A DNA stretch of 43,595 nt from contig DIZF01000036.1 in NCBI GenBank assembly GCA_002427815.1, forward strand, positions 1 through 43,595, written 5' to 3'. Origin of the DNA: Ramlibacter tataouinensis. GTDB lineage: Bacteria > Pseudomonadota > Gammaproteobacteria > Burkholderiales > Burkholderiaceae_C. Below are positions 24,923 through 32,400 of the stretch, piece by piece (position 1 is the stretch's first letter; the number at the start of each line of letters is the position of its first letter). The notes under the pieces were generated by a model, which made no database searches, had not been told where the DNA came from, and saw only the letters and a list, made by a program, of their open reading frames with translations. The translations under genes were made by a program, and so were the position numbers.

Positions 24923-26509
24923 ATGGAAACGAGTCGATCGGGCTTGGCGCTGAAGCCCTTCTATTCGGCCGACGACCGGCCGCACAAGGACAACGAGGTT
25001 CCCGGCGCCTACCCGTTCACCCGCGGGCGCCTGAGGCCTTCGTCGGCGGACGCGGGCTGGATCCACCGGGAACTGTCTGGGGAAGGCGATGCCCACCGCT
25101 CCAACGAGCAACTGCAGTACCTGCTTGGCATCGGGCAGACCGGGGTGGACGTCATCGGCGACAGCCCGACCCAGTCCATGGTCGATCCGGACCACCCGCT
25201 GGTCCGCCATTCGGTCGGGACGCAAGGCGTGTCGCTGTGCTGTCGGCAGGACTACCTCGACCTGTTCCGCAACATTGCGCTGGACCGGATCTCCATCTCC
25301 AGCTCCGTCCCGTCGATCTTCGCACTGACCGGACTGCTGGGTGCCGTCGAGGCGTTCGGATTTGCTCGCGACAAGGTGAGAGGCTCGGTGCTGCAGCCGC
25401 CGCTGTATTGCTCGGATGCCGCCTATTCCTGCGGAATGCCGGTCGATCTCCTTAGCCGCCTCTCAGTCGACACGATCGAGTACAGCGCGCGTGAGCTGCC
25501 GCGCTTTCATGCGTACGTCGAGGACACGTACTTCTTCAGCGAGTGCGGCCTGAACGCAATCGAGGAGATGGCGCTGGGCTTCGTGCAGATCCGCCATCTC
25601 GTGCGCGCGGTGCGCAGGCGCGGCGTGGCAGTGGACAGCTTCGCGCCGCGCATCGCAATCCTGGTCAACTGTTCGATGGACTTCTTCGAGGAGATCGCCA
25701 AGATCCGCGCCACGCGCCGCTACTTCGCCAGAATGATGAAGGAGGAGTTCGGCGCCGTGGATCCCCGCTCCTGGTCGGTGGTCATCACCAGCCACACCTC
25801 TGGGTTGACGCTGTCGGCCCAGCAGCCGATCAACAACGTCGTGCGCGGCGCCACACAGGGGCTCGCGCTGGCGCTGGCCGGTGTCCAGGCGATGGAGATT
25901 TCCGCCTTCGACGAGGGGTTCCGCACCCCCAGCGCCGAGGCCCACCTGACGGCGATCCGAACCCAGCAGATCCTCTCGCTAGAGACCGGGGTCGGCAAGG
26001 TGGCCGATCCCCTGGGCGGGTCATACTACATCGAAGCCCTCACCGATGAAATCGAGGCCCGCATCGGCGCAATGGTCGCCGAAGTCGAGGCCGCCGGTGA
26101 CCCGATCGAACTCGCCGAGCGCGGCTACTTCCGCACGATCTTCCACCGCGCATCCGAGCGACACGTGAGCACGCTGGCGTCCGGAGAGCGCCGGATCGTC
26201 GGCGTGAACTGCCACGAGATGAGTCGTGAGCAGGACACGCTGCTGCGCGACATCGCGGAACGCAAGATCGAGCCGTTCCGCGCCCAGATCGACAAGATCC
26301 GGCGCTTTCGCGCCGAGCGGAACCAGGAGCCGGTGCGCCGCGCGCTGCGGCACCTGCATGCGCAGGCACTCATTCGCGACGCCAATCTCGTTGCTGCGGT
26401 CCGGCAAGGACTGGACACCGGCGCGACGATGGGCGAACTCGCTGGCGCCATGCGCCTGGCGTACGACAAACCCTATGACCCCCTCGGGGCCCTGCAGCCG
26501 GACTTCTGA
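24923..26509 (+). CDS. Adenosylcobalamin-dependent acyl-CoA mutase, large (substrate-binding) subunit, noncanonical active site
   Basis: TIM-barrel subunit of 528 aa of a radical carbon-skeleton mutase. Family marks are YPFTRG (30-35), YLLGIGQTGVDV, the helix EEIAKIRATRRYFARM with conserved Arg262, QQPINNVVRG and VADPLGGSYYIEALTDEI. It ends without a B12 domain, which is encoded separately next door, as in isobutyryl-CoA and 2-hydroxyisobutyryl-CoA mutases. An ungapped by-eye alignment to methylmalonyl-CoA mutase puts Ser155 at Thr195, Leu157 at Gln197, Ala167 at Arg207, Tyr203 at Tyr243 and Phe204 at His244. Less certainly, Ser41 falls at Tyr89 and Thr289/His291 at His328/Gln330. Loss of Arg207 and His244 argues against methylmalonyl-CoA as substrate. 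ATG 24923 follows AAGGAG; GTG 24920 is an alternative. Confidence 0.88.
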   Translation: METSRSGLALKPFYSADDRPHKDNEVPGAYPFTRGRLRPSSADAGWIHRELSGEGDAHRSNEQLQYLLGIGQTGVDVIGDSPTQSMVDPDHPLVRHSVGTQGVSLCCRQDYLDLFRNIALDRISISSSVPSIFALTGLLGAVEAFGFARDKVRGSVLQPPLYCSDAAYSCGMPVDLLSRLSVDTIEYSARELPRFHAYVEDTYFFSECGLNAIEEMALGFVQIRHLVRAVRRRGVAVDSFAPRIAILVNCSMDFFEEIAKIRATRRYFARMMKEEFGAVDPRSWSVVITSHTSGLTLSAQQPINNVVRGATQGLALALAGVQAMEISAFDEGFRTPSAEAHLTAIRTQQILSLETGVGKVADPLGGSYYIEALTDEIEARIGAMVAEVEAAGDPIELAERGYFRTIFHRASERHVSTLASGERRIVGVNCHEMSREQDTLLRDIAERKIEPFRAQIDKIRRFRAERNQEPVRRALRHLHAQALIRDANLVAAVRQGLDTGATMGELAGAMRLAYDKPYDPLGALQPDF

Positions 26510-26523
26510 AGCACCCATTCACT

Positions 26524-26946
26524 ATGGACCATCGCACCAAAGTCATCGTCGGCCTTCTTGGCATTGATCAGCACGAAGTCGGCGCAATCGCGGTCAGCGG
26601 CCTGCTGCGCGACGCCGGCATGGAAGTGATCTACCTCGGGCGCTTCAACACGCCGGCCTCGTTGATCCGCGCCGCGCTGCACGAGGATGCCGATGTCATC
26701 GGCATCAGCTGCCACTCCTGGGAGTACCTCGAATACGTCCCGGAACTGATGGCCTTGTTGCGCGCCGAGGCGATCGACGTCGACGTCGTCCTCGGCGGAT
26801 CGGTCATCACCGAGGACGATGCGCGGGCCATGCGGCAGGCCGGGGTCGCGGCGACCTTTGGTGCCGACGCCAAGCCCGCGCAGATCGTTTCGGACATCCA
26901 AGCCTTCGTCACCGCCCGGCAGCGCCGCCTGCGCAACGGGCTGTAG
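26524..26946 (+). CDS. Cobalamin-binding small subunit of the acyl-CoA mutase
   Basis: Rossmann-like B12-binding protein of 140 aa. The base-off/His-on motif D-x-H-x-x-G is intact (Asp15, His17, Gly20 in GIDQHEVG), so His17 should be the lower axial cobalt ligand. GISCHSWEYL (the serine loop) and VVLGGSVITEDD (the GG loop) complete the nucleotide-tail pocket. The usual family sequence is GLDGHDRG; here it is GIDQHEVG. It begins 14 bp after the large subunit and should form the holoenzyme with it. Its length matches stand-alone IcmB/HcmB-type small subunits. Confidence 0.92.
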   Translation: MDHRTKVIVGLLGIDQHEVGAIAVSGLLRDAGMEVIYLGRFNTPASLIRAALHEDADVIGISCHSWEYLEYVPELMALLRAEAIDVDVVLGGSVITEDDARAMRQAGVAATFGADAKPAQIVSDIQAFVTARQRRLRNGL

Positions 26947-27018
26947 CTCTGAATCACTTTCGGCAACAGGAACCTGGTCGGCGTGCCCGATTCCACAATC
27001 ATGGAAAGAGAAAGAGAA

Positions 27019-27924
27019 ATGGAATACACAACTATCACCTATGAGAAGAAGAAGGAGCGTGTCGCGGTGATCACGCTCAATCGCCCGGACAAGTTCAACA
27101 CTATCCGCCCACCGATGCCAGACGAGATCCAGGCGGCCATCGGCGAGGCCAACCTGGACAAGGACGTGCGTGTGATCCTGCTGCAGGGCGCGGGGCGCTC
27201 GTTCTGCGGCGGCTTCGACTTCTCCGGCGGCCTGGAGCACTTCGACGGCTTCGGGCTGTCGATGAAGCCCGGCGAATACGACATCGGCAAGGACATGATG
27301 ATGTCGCTCAACCCCTGGACGGCACCCACCCAGAAGTTCATGTCCATCTGGCGCAGTCCCAAGCCGGTGGTTGTGAAGGTCCAGGGCTGGTGCGTCGGAG
27401 GCGGCTCGGAGTACGCGCTGCTTGGCGACATCGTGATCGCCGCGGAAGATGCGCGCTTCGGCACGCCGTACTCGCGCGTCTGGGGCTGCAACCTCACCAA
27501 CATGTGGATCTATCGGCTCGGGCTGACCCGCGCCAAGCATTACGCGCTCACCGGCCGCTCGCTCTCGGGCACGGAAGCGGCCGACATCGGTCTGATCAAC
27601 TTCGCCTATCCGCAGAGCCAGCTCGAGGACAAGGTCTGGGAATATGTCGATCAGCTGGCGCAGATTCCGGTGACCCAACTCGCGGCAATGAAGTTCATCA
27701 CCAACCAGGTCTTCGATCGCCAAGGGGTTGAGCACTCCGCGCTGTTGGGCCCGATCATCGACGGCATCATGCGCAACACGCTCGAATCCGAAGAATTCGT
27801 CCGCACCGCAAAGGAGCAAGGGGTCGGCGCCGCCGTGGCGCAGCGCGACGGTCCGTTCGGCGACTACAGCCAAGGCGGTGCCGACGACAAGCCGAACATC
27901 TACGGACCCGCAGAGCGGTCCTGA
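27019..27924 (+). CDS. Enoyl-CoA hydratase/isomerase-family (crotonase) protein
   Basis: Acyl-CoA-processing crotonase of 301 aa, longer than the usual 260. The first oxyanion-hole strand reads SFCGGFDFSGG, then an extra segment rich in Met, Phe and Gly (about 71-105) expands the substrate loop. The second motif is GWCVGGGSEYALLGDIVIAAEDARFGTP. By eye, Glu131 corresponds to the first catalytic Glu of enoyl-CoA hydratase, while the second Glu (in FGxPE) is replaced by Tyr151, so simple hydratase activity is doubtful; an isomerase, lyase or hydrolase role is possible. ATG 27019 follows a purine-rich GAAAGAGAA; GTG 26983 and ATG 27001 are in-frame alternatives. Confidence 0.87.
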   Translation: MEYTTITYEKKKERVAVITLNRPDKFNTIRPPMPDEIQAAIGEANLDKDVRVILLQGAGRSFCGGFDFSGGLEHFDGFGLSMKPGEYDIGKDMMMSLNPWTAPTQKFMSIWRSPKPVVVKVQGWCVGGGSEYALLGDIVIAAEDARFGTPYSRVWGCNLTNMWIYRLGLTRAKHYALTGRSLSGTEAADIGLINFAYPQSQLEDKVWEYVDQLAQIPVTQLAAMKFITNQVFDRQGVEHSALLGPIIDGIMRNTLESEEFVRTAKEQGVGAAVAQRDGPFGDYSQGGADDKPNIYGPAERS

Positions 27925-27946
27925 CATCTTTGGAGGAACACCGATC

Positions 27947-29527
27947 ATGAGCCTGGATTCCCTGCACGAAAACCTGTTGCGCCGAGCTGTCGTAGGCGAC
28001 CTCATCACCCGTTCGGCCGAGCGATTCGGCGATGCCATCGCGCTGGTTTGCGGCGACAAGAAGGTGTCGTACCGCGAACTGAACGACCGGGCCTGTCAGG
28101 CCGCCAACGCGTTCCTGGCCATGGGTATAGATCGCGGCGATCGCGTCGTCTTCATGACGCACAACTGTCTCGAGTACGTCTACTGCCGCTACGGCCTCGC
28201 CAAGATCGGTGCGATCCTGGCGCCGATCAACTTCATGCTGAAGGGCGACGAGATCGCGTACATCGTCAGCGATTGCCAGCCTAAGGCCATGTTCATCGAG
28301 GACGCGCTGGTCGACACCGTCCGCTCGGCCGGGGCCGCGCTGCAGAGCGTGGGGCATTTCGGATGGTTCGGCCTCAGCGGCAAGAGCGCGTGCCCGCAAG
28401 GGTGGCTGGACGCCGCGAGCCTGTTCAGCGGCGACGCTGGCCGCGAGGAGCCGCGCGTGATCGTCGAATCCGACGATGTCGCGACGATCATGTACACGAC
28501 CGGCACCGAGAGCTTCCCCAAAGGGGTGATGAGCACCAACCTCAACTACTTCATGAGCTTGCTGCACTTCTCCTGCGATTGCGACTTCCGGCGTGAAGAC
28601 GTTCTCATCGTCGACATTCCGCTGTTCCACATCGCCGGCTCCGTCATCCTGACCACCGCGCTGGCCATCGGCGCGCGCTCCCTGATCGAATACGCGCCGG
28701 ATCCGATCAACATCCTGCGCAAGACCCAACAAGAGGGCATCACCTACTGGATCTACCCGGCCACGCTGTACCTGGCCTTGCCGTCGGTTCCGGGCTTTGA
28801 CGGCTACGACCTGTCGTCGCTCAAGAAGTGCGTATCGTTCGGCTCGGTCATGCCCAAGGCGGCGCTGGAGAAGTGGCAGCGCATCAAGCCGGACCTGCAA
28901 TGGCGCGACTACTGGGGCCAGACCGAAAGCACGCCGGCCGGGACGACCTCACGCCCCGAGGATCAGGCCACGACCATCGGCTCCATCGGCATCGCGGACA
29001 CGGGCATCAGCGTCAAGGTGTTCGACGCGCAAGATCGCGAAGTGCCCGCGGGCACCGTGGGCGAGTTGGTCATCCGCGGCCCGGTGGTCATGAAGGGCTA
29101 TTGGAACAAGCCCGAGCTGACCGACCGCACGCTCGCCAACGGATGGCTGCATACCGGCGACCTGGGCTACCGGGACGAACGCGGCATGTTCCATTTCGTC
29201 GACCGCAAGAAGGACATGATCAAGACCGGCGGCGAGAACGTCGCCTCGCAGGAGGTGGAAGGCACTCTGGTGCGCAACCCCAAGGTCGCGCTGGCTGCGG
29301 TCGTCGGCATGCCGGACCCGCACTGGGTCGAAGCCGTCACGGCAGTCGTCGTGCTCAAGCCCGGCCAGACCGCGGACGAAGCGGAGATCATCGCGTTCTG
29401 CAAGGAGCACCTGGCCGGCTATAAGGTGCCCAAGAAGGTGATCTTCGCGACCCAACTGCCGATGACACCCAACGGCAAGATCCTCAAGCGCAAGATTCGG
29501 GACGAGCTGCTGGCCGCCATGCCGTAG
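27947..29527 (+). CDS. AMP-forming acyl-CoA synthetase (ligase)
   Basis: ANL-superfamily ligase of 526 aa that activates a carboxylic acid to its CoA thioester at the cost of ATP. Motifs: the phosphate loop TIMYTTGTESFPKGVM (180-195, the usual TSGTTGxPKG changed to TTGTESFPKG), the YWGQTES adenine motif, the hinge TGDLGYRDERGMFHFVDRKKDMIKTGGENVAS, and the catalytic lysine in PNGKILKRKIRDEL at the C-terminus. GGAGG at 27932-27936 precedes the ATG by 10 bp. Within the operon it probably makes the CoA ester that the mutase rearranges. Substrate size cannot be predicted confidently. Confidence 0.92.
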   Translation: MSLDSLHENLLRRAVVGDLITRSAERFGDAIALVCGDKKVSYRELNDRACQAANAFLAMGIDRGDRVVFMTHNCLEYVYCRYGLAKIGAILAPINFMLKGDEIAYIVSDCQPKAMFIEDALVDTVRSAGAALQSVGHFGWFGLSGKSACPQGWLDAASLFSGDAGREEPRVIVESDDVATIMYTTGTESFPKGVMSTNLNYFMSLLHFSCDCDFRREDVLIVDIPLFHIAGSVILTTALAIGARSLIEYAPDPINILRKTQQEGITYWIYPATLYLALPSVPGFDGYDLSSLKKCVSFGSVMPKAALEKWQRIKPDLQWRDYWGQTESTPAGTTSRPEDQATTIGSIGIADTGISVKVFDAQDREVPAGTVGELVIRGPVVMKGYWNKPELTDRTLANGWLHTGDLGYRDERGMFHFVDRKKDMIKTGGENVASQEVEGTLVRNPKVALAAVVGMPDPHWVEAVTAVVVLKPGQTADEAEIIAFCKEHLAGYKVPKKVIFATQLPMTPNGKILKRKIRDELLAAMP

Positions 29528-29540
29528 CCGGGACGACGCC

Positions 29541-30497
29541 ATGGAAAGGGAATGGGAGCGATTGGTCGGCGCGGTCTTGCACCGCGACGTTCGCGCGCTT
29601 TCCCGTCTCGCGTCCCGCGTCGAGGACCGCATGCCCGGCTGGCAGCAGGCGATGCAGGCGCTGCTGCCATACACCGGTGCGGCGCGCGTCATCGGCATCA
29701 CGGGCCCGCCGGGCTCGGGCAAGAGCACGTTGACCGGGCGGCTGGCGGCATGCCTGGCCGGCCGGGGCTGGGACGTCGCGATCGTCGCGGTCGATCCGTC
29801 GAGTCTGCACTCCGGCGGTGCACTGCTCGGTGACCGCCTGCGCATGGCCGAATCGGATCGCGGTGACGTCTACGTGCGCTCGCTGGCCTCCCGCGGAGCA
29901 GGCGGCGGTCTGAGCCAGGCGACCCGGGATCTGGTGCGCATTCTGGATGCCTTCGGCAAGACACTCATCCTCGTGGAAACCGTCGGCGCCGGACAGGACG
30001 ATCTGGATGTCGCCCACCTCGCCGACATTGTCGCTGTGCTGTGCGTTCCAGGACTCGGGGACCACGTGCAGGCGATGAAGTCGGGGATCATGGAGATAGG
30101 CGACATATTCGTCGTCAACAAGGCCGATGTGGCCGGTGCCGACCAGGTTGCGGCCGACATCGAGCAGGCGCTTGGCCTGCGGCACAGCGGCAGCGGGCCG
30201 CGGCCTCTCGTGTTGCGCACTGCGGCGGCACGCAGTCTAGGGATCGAGGAGCTGACCGACGCGTTGACCCAGCGCCTGGCCCAGCGCGAGCCCGAACGGG
30301 CCGCGCGCCGCTTACATCAGCTCGAGATGGAGACCATGGAACTGGCCATGCAGCGCCTTCGGCAGGCCTTGCGAGAACACCTGGCATGCATCAGAGTCCG
30401 GGAACGATACGCGCAGGATGGGACGACGCTGCTGGACCCTTACGAGCTCAGCGATGCGCTATTCCGCGCTGAATCGAAGGGGCCGCCGGTTCCTTGA
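29541..30497 (+). CDS. meaB: MeaB-type GTPase, mutase chaperone
   Basis: G3E-family GTPase of 318 aa that gates adenosylcobalamin loading and protects the mutase from inactivation. Motifs: Walker A GPPGSGKST (55-63), DPSSLHSGGALLGDRLRM (normally DPSS-x-x-x-GGxILGDRxRM), ETVGAGQDD (switch region, usually VGVGQSE), and the guanine-specificity NKAD. It begins 14 bp after the ligase gene. A dedicated MeaB inside the operon is strong support that the two-subunit enzyme upstream is a working B12 mutase. Confidence 0.93.
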   Translation: MEREWERLVGAVLHRDVRALSRLASRVEDRMPGWQQAMQALLPYTGAARVIGITGPPGSGKSTLTGRLAACLAGRGWDVAIVAVDPSSLHSGGALLGDRLRMAESDRGDVYVRSLASRGAGGGLSQATRDLVRILDAFGKTLILVETVGAGQDDLDVAHLADIVAVLCVPGLGDHVQAMKSGIMEIGDIFVVNKADVAGADQVAADIEQALGLRHSGSGPRPLVLRTAAARSLGIEELTDALTQRLAQREPERAARRLHQLEMETMELAMQRLRQALREHLACIRVRERYAQDGTTLLDPYELSDALFRAESKGPPVP

Positions 30498-30590
30498 ACA
30501 TCCACCCCAACGATGACCCGAGGCGCTGCCACCGGATCTTGTCGCGAAGCACATCCGGGCGAGCGGACCTGATGACTGCATCAACGACCG

Positions 30591-31079
30591 ATGATGCCAA
30601 CCCCGTCAAATCCCTCCGAGTTCCAGGTTGCCCTGCGGCAAGTCATGGAAGACCGCGTTCCCTTCTGCCGCCTGCTCGGCTCCAAGCTGAGATCGCTCGA
30701 CCCGGAGCGCCCGGAGATGGCGCTCGCGATGCGCGAAGAGATGATCCGCAACTTTTCGCACGGCATGCTGCATGGCGGCGTGATCGCGTCCGCGCTCGAC
30801 ACCGTCGCAGGCCTTGCCGTGCTGCGGAAGATGAAGCATGAGGATCCGCAATCGACGGCGATGGCGCAGTTGCGGCAATTCGCACGCATCTCGACCCTCG
30901 ATCTCAGGGTCGATTACCTCAAGCCGGGGCGCGGCAAATCGTTCATCGCCAGCGCCGCGGTCACCCGGCTGGGCAGGCGGGTCGCGAACGTACAAATGGC
31001 GCTGCACAACGATGAGGGCTCGTGCATCGCTACCGGTGCCGCGGCGTTCATGCTTCATGCGGCCAGGCCGGATGCATAA
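30591..31079 (+). CDS. PaaI-like hotdog-fold thioesterase
   Basis: Acyl-CoA thioesterase of 162 aa with a single hotdog domain. The helix motif is HGMLHGGVIASALDTVAGLA (His61-Gly-Gly, Asp70), and DLRVDYLKPGRGKSFIASAAVTRLGRRVANV is the typical beta-sheet core of PaaI/4HBT proteins. It probably releases a CoA product or clears a dead-end thioester in the mutase pathway. It lies 93 bp after meaB; the ATG pair at 30591/30594 gives the normal length. A UUCG hairpin follows its stop by 3 bp. Confidence 0.87.
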   Translation: MMPTPSNPSEFQVALRQVMEDRVPFCRLLGSKLRSLDPERPEMALAMREEMIRNFSHGMLHGGVIASALDTVAGLAVLRKMKHEDPQSTAMAQLRQFARISTLDLRVDYLKPGRGKSFIASAAVTRLGRRVANVQMALHNDEGSCIATGAAAFMLHAARPDA

Positions 31080-31081
31080 CG

Positions 31082-31097
31082 GGCAGCTTCGGCTGCC
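31082..31097 (+). terminator. UUCG hairpin after the mutase operon
   Basis: GGCAGC-TTCG-GCTGCC is a perfect 6-bp GC-rich stem with a very stable UUCG tetraloop, 3 bp after the thioesterase stop. There is no T-run, so termination could be partial or could need Rho; it may also protect the 3' end of the operon mRNA. Confidence 0.45.
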
Positions 31098-31305
31098 AGA
31101 CCGGTGACTTGGGTCGGGCGCCGCGCGGCCTGCTTGCATAATCACGGGCGGAGGATGAGGCTCGCTCGGCGCAAGGCACGCGGCCGCGTACCGAAGACGA
31201 TCACCGTGCCCTTGAATGCACCGTGGCGTGCGCTGTCCGCACAGCTGCACCCGCACACGGCGCGGCAATGCCCGATCGGTGCAGATAGCTTACGGGGGAG
31301 AACCC

Positions 31306-31989
31306 ATGATACGAACCGAACCTACCAAACGGCGGCCGGGCCGCCGATCCGTGGCCGAGAGCCAAGACACGCGCGAGCGCCTGCTGGCGGCCGCGCAGCG
31401 CTTGTTCGCCCAGCACGGCTACGCCGGCACCTCCATCCGGGATCTTGGCTCGGCGCTCGGCGTGGCCAGCTCGTCCGTGCTTCATCACGGCGGCTCCAAG
31501 CGCAAGCTCTATGCCTTGGTGCTGAGCCGAATCTCCGGCAGCTTGTCCGGTGTGGCCAGCGACATCAAGTCGCACGAAGGTGCGGACATGATGTGCGAAT
31601 TTGCCGACCGAATGATGTCCTGGTCGGACCAGAACCCTGAATTCCTCCAGATCGTGCAGCGTGAAATGATGGAGGTTCCTCGCCGCCTCGGCGAAGCGCA
31701 CCAATGGCCGCTGGCGGGCTTTGTTCAGGAAGCGCTGGAGCTGTCGGAGCGGGCGACCGCGTCGCTATCCGCGGACAAGGTCGATGCAGAGATGACACTC
31801 ATGGTCATCATCGGCGCGGTGACCAATTTCCACGTCTCGCTCCCGACCTTCATGCGGCTGCGCGGCGCGACCGACGCCGTCGACATGAAGCGGCGTTTTA
31901 TCGACACGCTCGACAAGCTCATCCGGGCGAGGCTTGCGCCGCCGCCCGCGGGGTTCCCGCATCAGAAGGAGAAGCGGCGGCCACGATGA
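31306..31989 (+). CDS. TetR/AcrR-family transcriptional regulator
   Basis: Repressor-type regulator of 227 aa. The TetR HTH occupies about residues 20-70 (DTRERLLAAAQRLFAQHGYAGTSIRDLGSALGVASSSVLHHGGSKRKLYA); the usual YYHFxxKxxL is changed to VLHHGGSKRKLY. The rest is the helical ligand-binding domain. The ATG at 31306 has GGGGAG 5 bp upstream. It is the only regulator gene within the mutase island and is the best candidate to bind the twin operators at 23867-23892 and 24847-24872. No similar operator was found before its own gene. The ligand is probably an acyl-CoA of the pathway (inference from TetR regulators of other acyl-CoA operons). Confidence 0.88.
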   Translation: MIRTEPTKRRPGRRSVAESQDTRERLLAAAQRLFAQHGYAGTSIRDLGSALGVASSSVLHHGGSKRKLYALVLSRISGSLSGVASDIKSHEGADMMCEFADRMMSWSDQNPEFLQIVQREMMEVPRRLGEAHQWPLAGFVQEALELSERATASLSADKVDAEMTLMVIIGAVTNFHVSLPTFMRLRGATDAVDMKRRFIDTLDKLIRARLAPPPAGFPHQKEKRRPR

Positions 31990-32400
31990 ACTCGCCCGCG
32001 GGCTCCTCTGCCTGGCGACGCGCTCCCGGGACAGGGTCAGGAGTCGTTTCCAATTCAGGTATGAGCGTAGTAATCGGCCCACTGCCGCAAATCGCGCCGA
32101 AGAAACACTGTGTGCCTTTGTTCTGGCAAAGTGGGAAGTGGCACCGCTGAAGACCGAAGATCGCGAAGGATTCCGCATGGCCGAAATGGCAGTCGACGCT
32201 GTGCCCGTTGCGCGTGGCGACGGCGACGTGCAGGCGGCTACCGGCGCCCGCTGCGTGCACGCGCTCGCCGGCGTGCCGAGTGGGGCAGGGCGGTATACCC
32301 GCGATAAATATCTCTTATCGAGGGTAATTTGCGACGGCTTTCTCATGGCTCCGCCGACTGCCTTGGCGGCACTAAGAGCACGGCATGTGAGAGCCTGCAT
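31990..32400. other. Gene-free junction between the mutase island and the defence island
   Basis: No supported gene. It contains the right copy of the 20-bp repeat (32047-32066), an inverted repeat CGATAA-N7-TTATCG (32302-32320), and directly after it TAATTTGCGACGG (32325-32337), which resembles one arm of the hairpin at 23513-23542 (11/13, each preceded by ATCGA). The stretch looks like the remains of a mobile element at an island boundary. Confidence 0.45.
32047..32066 (+). repeat. 20-bp direct repeat, right copy
   Basis: TTTCCAATTCAGGTATGAGC matches 23329-23348 at 19 of 20 positions in the same orientation. The flanking bases differ, so the similarity is confined to about this length. It lies 58 bp after the TetR stop in non-coding sequence. 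Confidence 0.6.

Noticed and set aside
24923..26946. Call as methylmalonyl-CoA mutase (propionate pathway)
   Set aside because: Arg207 and His244 equivalents are missing, the B12 domain is a separate protein, and no epimerase or propionyl-CoA carboxylase is present.
23329..32066. Mutase region as an intact composite transposon
   Set aside because: The flanking repeats are only 20 bp and no transposase or integrase gene remains, so only a decayed origin can be argued.
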